Source: Clostridia bacterium
GTDB lineage: Bacteria > Aerophobota > Aerophobia > Aerophobales > AE-B3A
DNA length: 25,260 bases
Direction of reading: 5' to 3'
NCBI GenBank assembly: GCA_030610745.1
Contig: JAUWRC010000006.1
Span: 1-25,260, forward strand
In this document: positions 1-5,941 of the stretch, in pieces
Layout of the letters: every line of letters starts with the position of its first letter
Numbering within the stretch: the stretch's first letter is position 1
The notes under the pieces: generated by a model
What the model saw: only the letters and a program-made list of their open reading frames with translations
Database searches by the model: none
Told to the model about the DNA's origin: nothing
Program-made: the position numbers and the translations under genes

Positions 1-26
1 CTTGCTTTTTCGGGTGAGGGGAAAAA

Positions 27-878
27 TTGATCTATCTTTTTATTTTTATACTAGGGCTGTGCATCGGCTCTTTTTTAAATGTTTGTATCTGGCGCCTTCC
101 GCGAGGTCAATCTCTCCTTCGTCCTGCCTCTCACTGCCCCAATTGCCAGAATCCAATAAAATGGTATGACAATATTCCTCTTTTAAGTTATTCTTTATTA
201 AAGGGAAAATGTCGAAGATGCAGCTCTCCTATTTCCCCTCGATATCCTTTAGTGGAGGCATTAACGGGAACCCTTTTTCTTCTTTCCCTTCTCCACTATT
301 ATCCAATCACTTTTACCCTCTCCTCCTCACTTTTATTATTAAGAGACCTTCTTTTTATCTCATTCTTAATTCCTATTTTCTTCATAGACTTAGAAAATCA
401 GATTATTCCTAATCCCCTCTCCTATGGAATAATAATTACGGGGCTCATAATAAATATTTTTATCCACTCCTTAAAAATAGGGACAGAGACCATTTTTTAT
501 ACTAACCTATTTTCTCCAGAAAATGGGATGCACTTCTATTTTCCTTCTTTTTTATCCAGCTTAGCAGGGATGGCTATAGGAGGGGGACTATTCTTAGCTG
601 TCTATTTTCTAGGTTCCTTTTTTTTAAAAGAAGAAAGTATGGGAATAGGTGATATCAAACTAGCAGCAGGCATAGGCGTATTTTTAGGATGGGAAGGGAT
701 GCTCATCTGCTTTTTCCTCTCTTTTCTACTAGGAGCAGTGATAGCTACTACTCTCTTATTAACCCATCTTAAAAAAAGAAGAGATAAAATTCCCTTTGCC
801 CCTTTCTTAGTAGGAGCAGCTCTAATTTCTCTCTTTTTGGGAGATAAATTACTTCACCTTTATTTAGCCCTTCTTTGA
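27..878 (+). CDS. pilD: Prepilin peptidase (type IV leader peptidase, A24 family)
   Basis: Membrane aspartyl protease that removes the leader of type IV pilin-like proteins and usually N-methylates the new N-terminus. The start is TTG: an in-frame stop lies 12 bases upstream and a GAGGGG ribosome site precedes it. The 283 residues are normal for a bifunctional enzyme. The N-terminal domain has the zinc pairs Cys37/Cys40 and Cys62/Cys65 (CPNC, CRRC) and conserved GSFLNVCIWRLPRG. The catalytic aspartates are D121 (FFIDLENQIIPN) and D209 in the GIGDIKLA loop. Several hydrophobic helices span about 84-280. Its likely substrates are the four pseudopilins at 9957-12194, which carry G/FTLIE or similar cleavage sites. 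The ftsB-like gene follows after 7 nt. Family assignment is very secure; the symbol is by analogy. Confidence 0.95.
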   Translation: MIYLFIFILGLCIGSFLNVCIWRLPRGQSLLRPASHCPNCQNPIKWYDNIPLLSYSLLKGKCRRCSSPISPRYPLVEALTGTLFLLSLLHYYPITFTLSSSLLLLRDLLFISFLIPIFFIDLENQIIPNPLSYGIIITGLIINIFIHSLKIGTETIFYTNLFSPENGMHFYFPSFLSSLAGMAIGGGLFLAVYFLGSFFLKEESMGIGDIKLAAGIGVFLGWEGMLICFFLSFLLGAVIATTLLLTHLKKRRDKIPFAPFLVGAALISLFLGDKLLHLYLALL

Positions 879-885
879 AAGTGAA

Positions 886-1164
886 ATGAGAAAAAAAATT
901 TTCCTTATTCTGGTCATTGTTGAATCTCTTTTTCTTCTTTTCTGGGGAATTAAAAGCTATTATGTAGTTAATCTTTCTCAAAAAGAGATAAGGAAGGTAG
1001 AAGAAAAACTGGACCAATTGAAATCAGAAAACCAGAGGCTGAAAGAACAAATGAATAGCCTGGAAGACCCCTTTTATCTAGAGAAAATGGCCAGAGAAAA
1101 ACTGGGCTTGGCCAGAGAAGGAGAAATAGTATATAAGATTTTACCTGCACCTGCTGAAAAATAG
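886..1164 (+). CDS. FtsB/DivIC-like septum formation initiator
   Basis: Small bitopic cell-division protein of 92 residues. It has a short basic N-terminus (MRKK), one transmembrane helix at about 4-24, a coiled coil at about 30-58 (VEEKLDQLKSENQRLKEQMNSL), and the family's C-terminal signature DPFYLEKMAREKLGLA followed by EGEIVYKI. Family members sit in the FtsB-FtsL-FtsQ complex and help activate septal peptidoglycan synthesis. It begins 7 nt after the prepilin peptidase stop, so the two probably share a transcript, though they are functionally unrelated. The ribosome site is weak (GAAAGTG). Whether to call it FtsB or DivIC cannot be settled from sequence alone. Confidence 0.88.
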   Translation: MRKKIFLILVIVESLFLLFWGIKSYYVVNLSQKEIRKVEEKLDQLKSENQRLKEQMNSLEDPFYLEKMAREKLGLAREGEIVYKILPAPAEK

Positions 1165-1174
1165 GGTAAAAAAC

Positions 1175-1203
1175 TTGACAGAAGAAAAAGAATATATTAT
1201 TAT
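1175..1203 (+). promoter_or_regulatory. Sigma-70-type promoter, probably for the tRNA cluster
   Basis: TTGACA at 1175-1180, a 17-base spacer, then TATTAT at 1198-1203: five of six matches in the -10 box and a perfect -35. It starts just after the ftsB-like stop. The next genes on this strand are the three tRNAs from 1434, so a leader of about 220 bases is implied. Confidence 0.5.
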
Positions 1204-1260
1204 ACTATAGCGACGTGTGTCATCATTACCTAAGTAAGTAGGCTTCATTTTATTCTAAGC

Positions 1261-1283
1261 GAGACCTCTGAAAAGTCTCTTTT
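1261..1283 (+). terminator. Possible weak terminator hairpin
   Basis: GAGAC, a 9-base loop, then GTCTC followed directly by a run of T. The stem is only 5 bp, so it may be nothing. If real, it would end the pilD/ftsB-like transcript and conflict with the promoter at 1175 serving the tRNAs. Confidence 0.22.
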
Positions 1284-1310
1284 TACCATTGTGAGCAAGG
1301 GACCTCGCTT

Positions 1311-1374
1311 GTCATTACGAACGGAGTGAAGCAATCTCAGTTTGTCATTACAAGCAAGACGAAGTAATCTTCTC
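1311..1374. repeat. Two degenerate copies of a GTCATT...GAAGCAATCTC repeat
   Basis: Head-to-tail copies at 1311-1338 and 1344-1374 both begin GTCATTAC and end in (G)AAGCAATCTC or (G)AAGTAATCTTCTC. The intact, palindromic form of the same family is at 22500-22596. The rest of 1204-1433 holds no gene that I can see. Confidence 0.6.
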
Positions 1375-1433
1375 GGGCTAAACTCCACAATCTCCTTTTG
1401 AAAACACAAAGCCTGGTTTTGATAACGGATAAG

Positions 1434-1522
1434 GCCGGAGTGGCGAAATGGTAGACGCAGTGGACTTAAAATCCACTTGACAATTTATGTCCGTGCCGGT
1501 TCAAGTCCGGCCTCCGGCACCA
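1434..1522 (+). tRNA. tRNA-Leu (UAA)
   Basis: The 89-nt class II tRNA has acceptor GCCGGAG (1434-1440) pairing with CTCCGGC (1512-1518), discriminator A and an encoded CCA. The anticodon loop CTTAAAA is closed by GTGGA/TCCAC, giving anticodon TAA. A long variable arm follows, and the T arm is GCCGG-TTCAAGT-CCGGC. Confidence 0.96.
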
Positions 1523-1526
1523 AATA

Positions 1527-1554
1527 CGTTGCTCGTCGCTCGTGAATCGTAAAA
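1527..1554. repeat. Heptad array after tRNA-Leu
   Basis: Four consecutive 7-nt units start 5 bases after the tRNA CCA: CGTTGCT, CGTCGCT, then CGTGAAT and CGTAAAA. An inverted remnant (AACGAGAT) lies at about 1578-1585 before the next tRNA. Confidence 0.6.
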
Positions 1555-1598
1555 AATAGATAATTAAAAGCTTGATTAACGAGATACTGCATTTTTAT

Positions 1599-1675
<77 letters not shown>

Positions 1676-1679
1676 GATT

Positions 1680-1754
1680 CGTTGCTAGTTGCTCGTATCT
1701 CGTAAAATGAATAATGAACCTCAAACAAAATTAACGATATACGAACAACGAGAA
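1680..1754. repeat. Inverted pair of heptad arrays between the Met tRNAs
   Basis: Left arm 1680-1707 has four 7-nt units beginning CGTTGCT, AGTTGCT. Right arm 1734-1754 (ACGATAT, ACGAACA, then ACGAGAA) is the inverted counterpart. Together they fill nearly the whole spacer between the initiator and elongator tRNA genes. Confidence 0.6.
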
Positions 1755-1755
1755 T

Positions 1756-1832
1756 GGCGGTGTAGCTCAGCTGGTTAGAGCACACGGCTCATACCCGTGG
1801 AGTCCGGGGTTCGAGTCCCCGCACCGCTACCA
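1756..1832 (+). tRNA. tRNA-Met (CAU), probably elongator
   Basis: A 77-nt tRNA with acceptor GGCGGTG/CACCGCT (G-U at 1-72), D arm GCTC/GAGC, anticodon loop CTCATAC closed by CACGG/CCGTG, T arm CGGGG-TTCGAGT-CCCCG and encoded CCA. Its last 22 bases are duplicated at 3273-3294, so it is the insertion target of the element that follows. A CAU tRNA could also be tRNA-Ile2 modified by TilS; the body looks more like elongator Met. Confidence 0.9.
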
Positions 1833-1839
1833 TGAGTTG

Positions 1840-1866
1840 TATTCTATGTAGATGGTACATAGAATA
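1840..1866. other. 11-bp perfect hairpin next to the att-like site
   Basis: TATTCTATGTA, a 5-base loop, then TACATAGAATA, starting 8 bases after the tRNA-Met CCA. It could be a tRNA transcript terminator, but no T-run follows. It could also be an arm-type site of the insert. Confidence 0.45.
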
Positions 1867-1902
1867 TTGTGAGAGAAAAAGCACAGCAGATAAACCACAT
1901 AA

Positions 1903-1998
1903 ATCCTCTATCAACTAATCATCCAGAAAATTTCCTTGTCTAAACCATCGGTTACAGAAAAAGAGATGGATGATGTAATAGAAGAAAAAGAAGGCTAA
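1903..1998 (+). pseudogene. Short ORF fragment upstream of the protease
   Basis: An open frame of 31 codons runs from after a stop at 1900 to a TAA at 1996-1998. It ends in the acidic, protein-like TEKEMDDVIEEKEG, 11 nt before the protease ATG. The only start candidate is a TTG at 1936 without a ribosome site. It looks like the 3' remnant of a gene lost when the insert was trimmed. The function is unknown. Confidence 0.3.
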
Positions 1999-2009
1999 AA
2001 ATAAGTATT

Positions 2010-2897
2010 ATGGAAGAAAATAAACTCATAAGACAACAAGTGGCAGAGGAACAATATCAAGAACATAGTACTCGGCGCTCTCTCTACCTACAGTTAGAAA
2101 AAAAAATAAAATTACCTATAATTTCATTTTTTACCAGTTTTAGGTATCCTGTTATGCTTGAAGATAATGACGCAGATATACTAGAGGGAGTTTTACAGAA
2201 ATGTGATTTATCAAAGGGCTTTGCATTATTATTGAGTTCTCCGGGTGGGGATGGTTTAGCTGCGGAACGTATTATAAATATTTGTCGGTCATACAGTGGA
2301 ACTGGAGAATATCAGGTAATCATACCTGGGAAAGCAAAATCAGCTGCAACAATGATTTGCCTTGGAGCAAGCAAGTTAATTATGGGTAAAACATCCGAAC
2401 TTGGTTCAATCGATCCACAAATGATATATACTGAAAAGGATCAAGTAAAAAGGTTTTCTGTATACAACATAATTAAAAGTTATGAAGAGTTATTCTCAAA
2501 TGCAGTAAAGGAGAAAGGTAATCTACAGCCATATCTCCAGCAGCTATCTAATTATGACGCAAGAGAAATAGCAGAATTTCAAGCAGCATTGTCTTTATCG
2601 GAAGATATCGCCATAAAAGCGCTTAAAACGGGAATGTTACCAGGGTTGTCTGAAGAAGAGATTAGGGATAAAATAAAGGATTTTCTTACCCCAGAAAAGG
2701 TTAAAACCCATGGAAGAGCTATCTATGCCGAAGATGCGCAGAATGATTTGAATGTAGAAATAAAAGATCTTAAAGAAAAACTCTGGGCTATCGTTTATGA
2801 ACTATACGTTAGATTAAATAATTTTGTATCAACTAATAATGTAGCAAAATGTATTGAAAGTAAAAATTATTCATTTGGAGCCAAAGTAGGGGGATAA
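2010..2897 (+). CDS. SDH-family Clp-fold serine protease
   Basis: The 295-residue protein matches the serine dehydrogenase proteinase family (ClpP/SppA fold, PF01972-like). Key motifs are LLLSSPGGDG (73-82), forming the oxyanion loop, and KSAATM (110-115), where Ser111 is the likely nucleophile. GSIDPQ (132-137) follows, with the late THGRAI (234-239) typical of the family. There is no signal peptide or clear transmembrane segment, so it is probably cytoplasmic, unlike SppA. The N-terminal 30 residues are polar and the C-terminal 40 helical. The ribosome site is poor (AAATAAGT). It is followed after 2 nt by a small basic protein, probably co-transcribed, and both lie inside the tRNA-Met insert. 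Physiological substrates of this family are not well established, and I infer none here. Confidence 0.85.
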   Translation: MEENKLIRQQVAEEQYQEHSTRRSLYLQLEKKIKLPIISFFTSFRYPVMLEDNDADILEGVLQKCDLSKGFALLLSSPGGDGLAAERIINICRSYSGTGEYQVIIPGKAKSAATMICLGASKLIMGKTSELGSIDPQMIYTEKDQVKRFSVYNIIKSYEELFSNAVKEKGNLQPYLQQLSNYDAREIAEFQAALSLSEDIAIKALKTGMLPGLSEEEIRDKIKDFLTPEKVKTHGRAIYAEDAQNDLNVEIKDLKEKLWAIVYELYVRLNNFVSTNNVAKCIESKNYSFGAKVGG

Positions 2898-2899
2898 CG

Positions 2900-3070
2900 A
2901 TGGAGAAAATGGATACCAGTAAATTGCCTTTCCAAGAGAAAAAAAAGATTAGAAACGCGGAGAAAGATTATCAGAAAATATTAAGAGAAATTAAACCATT
3001 TATTAAAGTGCGGGAACTTAAACAGCATTCTACCACAGGGAAATGGAAAGCATTAAGTTCTGAATTATAA
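2900..3070 (+). CDS. 56-residue basic protein paired with the protease
   Basis: An ATG preceded by a strong AGGGGG ribosome site within the protease's last codons; the gap is 2 nt. The protein is lysine-rich and helical at first (EKKKIRNAEKDYQKILREI), then KPFIKVRELKQHSTTGKWKA. I do not recognise a family. The tight spacing and good ribosome site suggest a protease partner, adaptor or regulator, which is inference. The frame stays open for 48 more codons after the TAA (to TGA 3215-3217) and reads protein-like (HPRELYQIYAKLNFANILLT). The gene may therefore be an original of about 105 residues cut by a nonsense change, or the extension may be chance in AT-rich DNA. Confidence 0.6.
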   Translation: MEKMDTSKLPFQEKKKIRNAEKDYQKILREIKPFIKVRELKQHSTTGKWKALSSEL

Positions 3071-3272
3071 AGATATCTCTCTTCCTTCCATCCACGAGAA
3101 TTATACCAAATTTATGCCAAACTAAATTTTGCTAATATTTTGCTAACAAAAGAAGTAAAAAAGAATAAAAAAGCACGAAATTCTTTAAGAGGTAAGAAAG
3201 GAAAAAGAAATAATTGACGAGAGTTTGAGTTGATTTTTCAAACCAATTCTAAAACACTAAAAATATCCTTTA

Positions 3273-3294
3273 TCGAGTCCCCGCACCGCTACCA
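3273..3294. repeat. attR-like copy of the tRNA-Met 3' end
   Basis: This 22-base sequence is an exact copy of 1811-1832, covering the 3' half of the T arm, acceptor strand and CCA. No complete tRNA precedes it, so it is a duplicated end and not a gene. Confidence 0.75.
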
Positions 3295-3298
3295 GATT

Positions 3299-3340
3299 CG
3301 TTGCTAGTTGCTCGTCGCTCGTAGATAGTATATCGTAGGA
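3299..3340. repeat. Six-unit heptad array
   Basis: Six uninterrupted 7-nt units begin CGTTGCT, AGTTGCT and end AGTATAT, CGTAGGA, immediately after the duplicated tRNA end. Confidence 0.65.
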
Positions 3341-3369
3341 GAAGAAGCAGAGATAAAAGAACGTGGGAC

Positions 3370-3389
3370 TTGAAGCCGACCCGCTACCA
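3370..3389 (+). other. Degenerate tRNA 3'-end relic
   Basis: TTGAAGCCGACCCGCTACCA resembles the fMet tRNA 3' end (1653-1675) with small deletions. It is again followed by GATTCGTTGCTAGTTG. The 5' part is not a foldable tRNA. It is a relic of another tRNA copy or an earlier insertion event. Confidence 0.4.
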
Positions 3390-3393
3390 GATT

Positions 3394-3538
3394 CGTTGCT
3401 AGTTGTTCGTCGCTCGTATCTTAAGTAGCATAAAGCTAAAAACTAAAAATCATAACTCAAAATTCAAAACTTACTAGACATACGTTACTTTCAAGTTTTA
3501 GCTTTGCATTTTTCGGTTTACGTTTTTCGCTTTCTTTC
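3394..3538. repeat. Long compound heptad array with inverted halves
   Basis: About 20 consecutive 7-nt units. The first are of the CGTTGCT family (3394-3421). Then come CTAAAAA/TCAAAAT units (3429-3470), then TTTAGCT/TTTCGCT units (3483-3538) that are the imperfect inverse of the second block, so a long hairpin could form. It fills the gap before the secreted-protein gene. Elsewhere in 3071-3547 I see no gene apart from the open extension noted for the 56-residue protein. Confidence 0.65.
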
Positions 3539-3547
3539 CCCTCACCG

Positions 3548-4042
3548 CTATATTGTTTGATGAATCAAACCGCTACTAACTATCTCAAAAATATCAATCC
3601 CAAAACTAACCACTAAAGCATCGATCGGTTTCTCCATCCAGATACGTCTGAAGCCTAGCTTGACAAAGGCAAAATTATAGAAGTTGTTCTCTGCATAAAT
3701 TTGCCACCCTGGTTTTTCACTCTCCGCTTTGTTCAAACCCAGACCAACAGCGAAACCTTTATTTCTATAAAATGAATAATTGATTTGCCATAAATCGACT
3801 TTTCTAGAATAGACCCAGGAATCATTATCACCGGGTTGGAGAAGTTCCCCTGGTTCGTGTGAATTGTAGGTAGATTTATAATAACTTAATGATAATCTTT
3901 CTGTTCGTAAACTTAGTCCGTAGCCATTCAATGTAGCGAACTGGCTAGAAATAAGAGGGCAAGTTGTCGATGGCCAAATCGTTACCGGTAAATTCTCGCC
4001 TAGCAATAAAAAAAGTCCTAATAATAAGATTGCCGACCACAT
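3548..4042 (-). CDS. Secreted hypothetical protein, possibly small outer-membrane barrel
   Basis: 164 residues. The start has an excellent ribosome site (AGGAGGT four bases before ATG). Residues 3-15 are a hydrophobic export signal, though without the usual N-terminal lysine. The rest alternates aromatic and polar residues in short stretches (YGLSLRTERLSLSYYKS, WQINYSFYRNKGFAVGLGLN, WQIYAENNFYNFAFVKLGF), as in beta strands of small outer-membrane barrels. There are no enzyme motifs and I recognise no family. It faces a promoter with perfect boxes at 4363-4390 overlapped by a palindrome and has a long structured leader, so its expression is probably controlled. The divergent S24 repressor at 4569 is the obvious candidate regulator (inference). 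The stop lies in a CCGCTAT word shared with the repeats. Confidence 0.6.
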   Translation of the reverse strand: MWSAILLLGLFLLLGENLPVTIWPSTTCPLISSQFATLNGYGLSLRTERLSLSYYKSTYNSHEPGELLQPGDNDSWVYSRKVDLWQINYSFYRNKGFAVGLGLNKAESEKPGWQIYAENNFYNFAFVKLGFRRIWMEKPIDALVVSFGIDIFEIVSSGLIHQTI

Positions 4043-4073
4043 TTTTACCTCCTTTTTACTTTATTGATCCTGA

Positions 4074-4118
4074 AAAAAAGCCAATATCTGTGGAGGAGTT
4101 GTATCCCCGGGCTTTTTT
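4074..4118 (-). terminator. Leader hairpin (possible attenuator) before the secreted protein
   Basis: AAAAAAGCC and GGCTTTTTT form a perfect 9-bp stem around 27 bases. On the minus strand it ends in a T-run 20 bases upstream of the AGGAGGT of the 4042 gene. It could therefore stop or delay transcription in the leader. It is symmetrical and would also work on the plus strand. Confidence 0.4.
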
Positions 4119-4164
4119 GTTTTTCACAGCATTCTCCTCATAGATGGTATGTTTTCCTTATTAA

Positions 4165-4188
4165 AATATTGTAAATATATACAATATT
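4165..4188. promoter_or_regulatory. Palindrome with TTGTA-N8-TACAA core, possible operator
   Basis: AATATTGTA, six bases, then TACAATATT: perfect 9-bp arms in the leader region of the secreted-protein gene. The shape is that of a dimeric helix-turn-helix binding site; the regulator is unknown. Confidence 0.4.
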
Positions 4189-4357
4189 ATTTGGTAAAAT
4201 TATATTAACTTCGGTCTCCTGACCCGAGTGTTCGGGATTTCTCTTGCACCACTCCAATAGACATTGCATTAACCATATCTAAAAAGCCCCTACTTTCTGC
4301 CTTTGCTGTTTTTTATACACTAGCTCATCTTTTCTCTTATGATATAAAGTCATCATC

Positions 4358-4390
4358 TTTCTATTATATAATATAATAGAAACTTGTCAA
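4358..4390 (-). promoter_or_regulatory. Consensus promoter overlapped by a 25-bp palindrome
   Basis: On the minus strand TTGACA (4390-4385), 16 bases, TATAAT (4368-4363): both boxes perfect. A palindrome with 10-bp arms, TTTCTATTAT / ATAATAGAAA (4358-4382), covers the spacer and -10 box. It fires toward the secreted-protein gene, leaving a leader of about 310 bases. A strong promoter under an operator suggests repression. Confidence 0.65.
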
Positions 4391-4464
4391 GTGCTGACTT
4401 TCTGTTTTTAACAAAAAGAGTCAATCGCTTTTATGCAGCAGAGAGGAACAATCTATTATAATTA

Positions 4465-4485
4465 GTGAATCTTAAAAAGATTCAC
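4465..4485. promoter_or_regulatory. 21-bp perfect palindrome upstream of the repressor gene
   Basis: GTGAATCTT, AAA, AAGATTCAC: 9-bp perfect arms, 20 bases upstream of the repressor's -35 box and about 75 bases from the divergent -35. It is a candidate operator for the S24 repressor or a partner. Confidence 0.45.
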
Positions 4486-4504
4486 AAAAAGATGATTAAT
4501 CCTC

Positions 4505-4532
4505 TTGACTTTTTTAATTAATATAATATAAT
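4505..4532 (+). promoter_or_regulatory. Promoter of the S24 repressor gene
   Basis: TTGACT (4505-4510), 16 bases, TATAAT (4527-4532). A second TATAAT at 4522-4527 has poor spacing. The start codon at 4569 leaves a short leader with GAGAG as the ribosome site. Confidence 0.6.
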
Positions 4533-4568
4533 AAATACAATTAATACCGTATTAACATCGAGAGAAAA

Positions 4569-5258
4569 ATGAATAAGAGTATAGGTAAGCTTTTAAGAGA
4601 AGCACGTCTCAAAAAGGGTCTTAAGCAGATAGAGGTAGCTCAAAAAGCTGGTATTAGCCAACCTTATTATAATCTTATCGAGAATGACAAATCCCGCCCT
4701 CCTTCCTTTTATGCTATTGAGAAAATAGCATATATTTTAGGATGCGATTCTAAACCCTTAATTAAAATCCTTGAATATAAACAACTTGAATATAAAACTA
4801 AAGAAATAGAACAACGAAAACAGGCTTTGGGTATAAAAGAGGATAGACAACCCTATGGAAAATTCCGTCAAATCCCTGTCCTCAATAAAATCTCTGCCAG
4901 TAAACTCATAGACTATACAGGCCTTGAATATCCCGCATCTTGGGCTGAAGAATACGAGCCTTGCCCCTCTGAAGTCAAAGATTCCCAGGCTTTTTGTTTA
5001 GATGTCCAAGGGGACTCTATGGAGCCTAAAATATCAGCAGGGGATAGAGTGATTATCTCGCCTAATGCTCAACTTGAAAATGGGCAAATTGCCCTTGTGA
5101 CCAATGATGAAGAAACAACACTAAAGAGAGTTCATTTCAGAGAAAATGGGACAATCATTTTAACTTCTGACAACCCAAAATATCAACCTATAACCTGGAT
5201 AAAAAAAGATAAGTCTAAGATAATTGGAAAAGTGGTGAGGATTATAAAGAGGCTGTAA
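4569..5258 (+). CDS. XRE-type repressor with S24 (LexA/CI-like) C-terminal domain
   Basis: 229 residues. Residues 6-60 form an XRE/Cro helix-turn-helix (LLREARLKKGLKQIEVAQKAGISQPYYNLIEN). A charged linker follows at about 68-98, then the S24 domain with nucleophile Ser150 in QGDSMEP and general base Lys186 in TTLKRV. Self-cleaving LexA and CI proteins have Ala-Gly at the cleavage site. The matching place here appears to be Ala110-Ser111 (NKISASKL), so RecA-stimulated self-cleavage may be slow, altered or absent. The catalytic pair itself is intact. It has its own promoter and sits beside several palindromes in a divergent control region, implying autoregulation and control of the secreted protein. 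Phage-type origin is possible; no other phage gene is nearby. Confidence 0.85.
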   Translation: MNKSIGKLLREARLKKGLKQIEVAQKAGISQPYYNLIENDKSRPPSFYAIEKIAYILGCDSKPLIKILEYKQLEYKTKEIEQRKQALGIKEDRQPYGKFRQIPVLNKISASKLIDYTGLEYPASWAEEYEPCPSEVKDSQAFCLDVQGDSMEPKISAGDRVIISPNAQLENGQIALVTNDEETTLKRVHFRENGTIILTSDNPKYQPITWIKKDKSKIIGKVVRIIKRL

Positions 5259-5273
5259 AGGAGAGAAGTGCCG

Positions 5274-5795
5274 CTACTTATAGCGGGTGACGGTAAAGCG
5301 ATGAATTTCCAGCTCTTCTATGGGTATACCAGCTAATCCTGCCTTTTGAGCAGCAATCTCTAACTGCTGCTCAACCGTATCTACACCTTCCAAATCTGGT
5401 AATAATAATCCCCTCTGCCATCCTTTGCTTACAATCACCCCATATTTTTTAGGATCTAATTCTTTTTTAGAACTAATGGCTTGAGACGAACTCAAAACAT
5501 CCACTGATATTTCCAAATCCTTGAGCTCTTCTTTTTCTACAGGTGGGAAACGAGGATCTCGAGTAGAAGAGCTAATGGCATTTTCTATAACCTCACCAGT
5601 AAGATTCTCCTGTGCAGGAAGATAGGTACCTATGCAACCTCTTAACCTGCCTTTTTTATGCAGAGAAACAAAAGCTCCTGCTTTCTTTTGGAATTCTTTA
5701 GGAATTTGCTCAGGGAAAGAAATTATTTTCCGGTTGATAAGATACTCCTCTATCGCTTTCCTAGCTAAATTAGGCAGGAAATTCTCCGAATTCAT
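5274..5795 (-). CDS. AMMECR1-domain protein (AmmeMemoRadiSam system protein A type)
   Basis: 173 residues covering the whole AMMECR1 domain. The signature LRGCIGT is at 51-57, then SSSTRDPRFPPV (75-86), where RDPRF is strongly conserved, and LLLPDLEGVDTVEQQLEIAAQKAGL near the C-terminus. Family members are often encoded beside a Memo-like dioxygenase and a radical SAM enzyme; neither is adjacent here, so partners would be elsewhere. The biochemical role is not established. The start is the second of two overlapping ATGs, chosen because its frame encodes the domain; a GGTGAGGGGG ribosome site precedes it. The stop is 15 bases from the convergent repressor stop. Confidence 0.88.
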   Translation of the reverse strand: MNSENFLPNLARKAIEEYLINRKIISFPEQIPKEFQKKAGAFVSLHKKGRLRGCIGTYLPAQENLTGEVIENAISSSTRDPRFPPVEKEELKDLEISVDVLSSSQAISSKKELDPKKYGVIVSKGWQRGLLLPDLEGVDTVEQQLEIAAQKAGLAGIPIEELEIHRFTVTRYK

Positions 5796-5816
5796 TCATT
5801 CCCCCTCACCCTTTTC

Positions 5817-5941
5817 TAGCGTATAGCGGGTAGCGTTTAGCGTATAGTGTATAGTGTCGCTTCGCTCCATCCCCCTCACCCCTTTCCTCTCCCCACAGGG
5901 GAGAGGAAACACCATATACCATATACTATATACTATATACT
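5817..5941. repeat. Composite element: heptad arm, palindromic core, inverted heptad arm
   Basis: Left arm 5817-5858 has six 7-nt units of the TAGCGTA/TAGTGTA type. The core CCCCCTCACCCC leads into a perfect 12-bp hairpin at 5883-5909 (TTTCCTCTCCCC, ACA, then its complement). Right arm 5914-5941 has four ATATACT-type units that are the inverse of the left arm. The stop codon of fmt (5940-5942) lies at its right edge. A related core occurs at 14491-14533. Confidence 0.7.

Larger units (their letters stand above)
1811..3294. mobile_element. Miniature insert bounded by tRNA-Met 3'-end duplication
   Basis: Bases 1811-1832 (3' end of tRNA-Met, through CCA) recur exactly at 3273-3294. Base 3295 onward (GATTCGTTGCTAGTTGCTCG) is identical to what directly follows the tRNA-fMet CCA at 1676. 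This suggests that this flank originally followed tRNA-Met too and was displaced about 1.46 kb. The layout is that of an attL/attR pair from tyrosine-integrase insertion at a tRNA end. Inside are a gene remnant (1903-1998), the SDH-family protease (2010-2897), a 56-residue protein (2900-3070) and about 200 AT-rich bases. No integrase is visible, so the element is either decayed or mobilised in trans. Confidence 0.62.

Noticed and set aside
3299..3538. Heptad arrays as a CRISPR array
   Set aside because: There is no constant repeat of 24-40 bases with unique spacers; units are 7 nt, contiguous and variable, and no cas gene is present.
4205..4309. Minus-strand short frame ending GVVQEKSRTLGSGDRS
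   Set aside because: It reads protein-like, but there is no ribosome site and the only ATG leaves 23 residues. It lies in the leader of the secreted-protein gene and I cannot support it as a gene.
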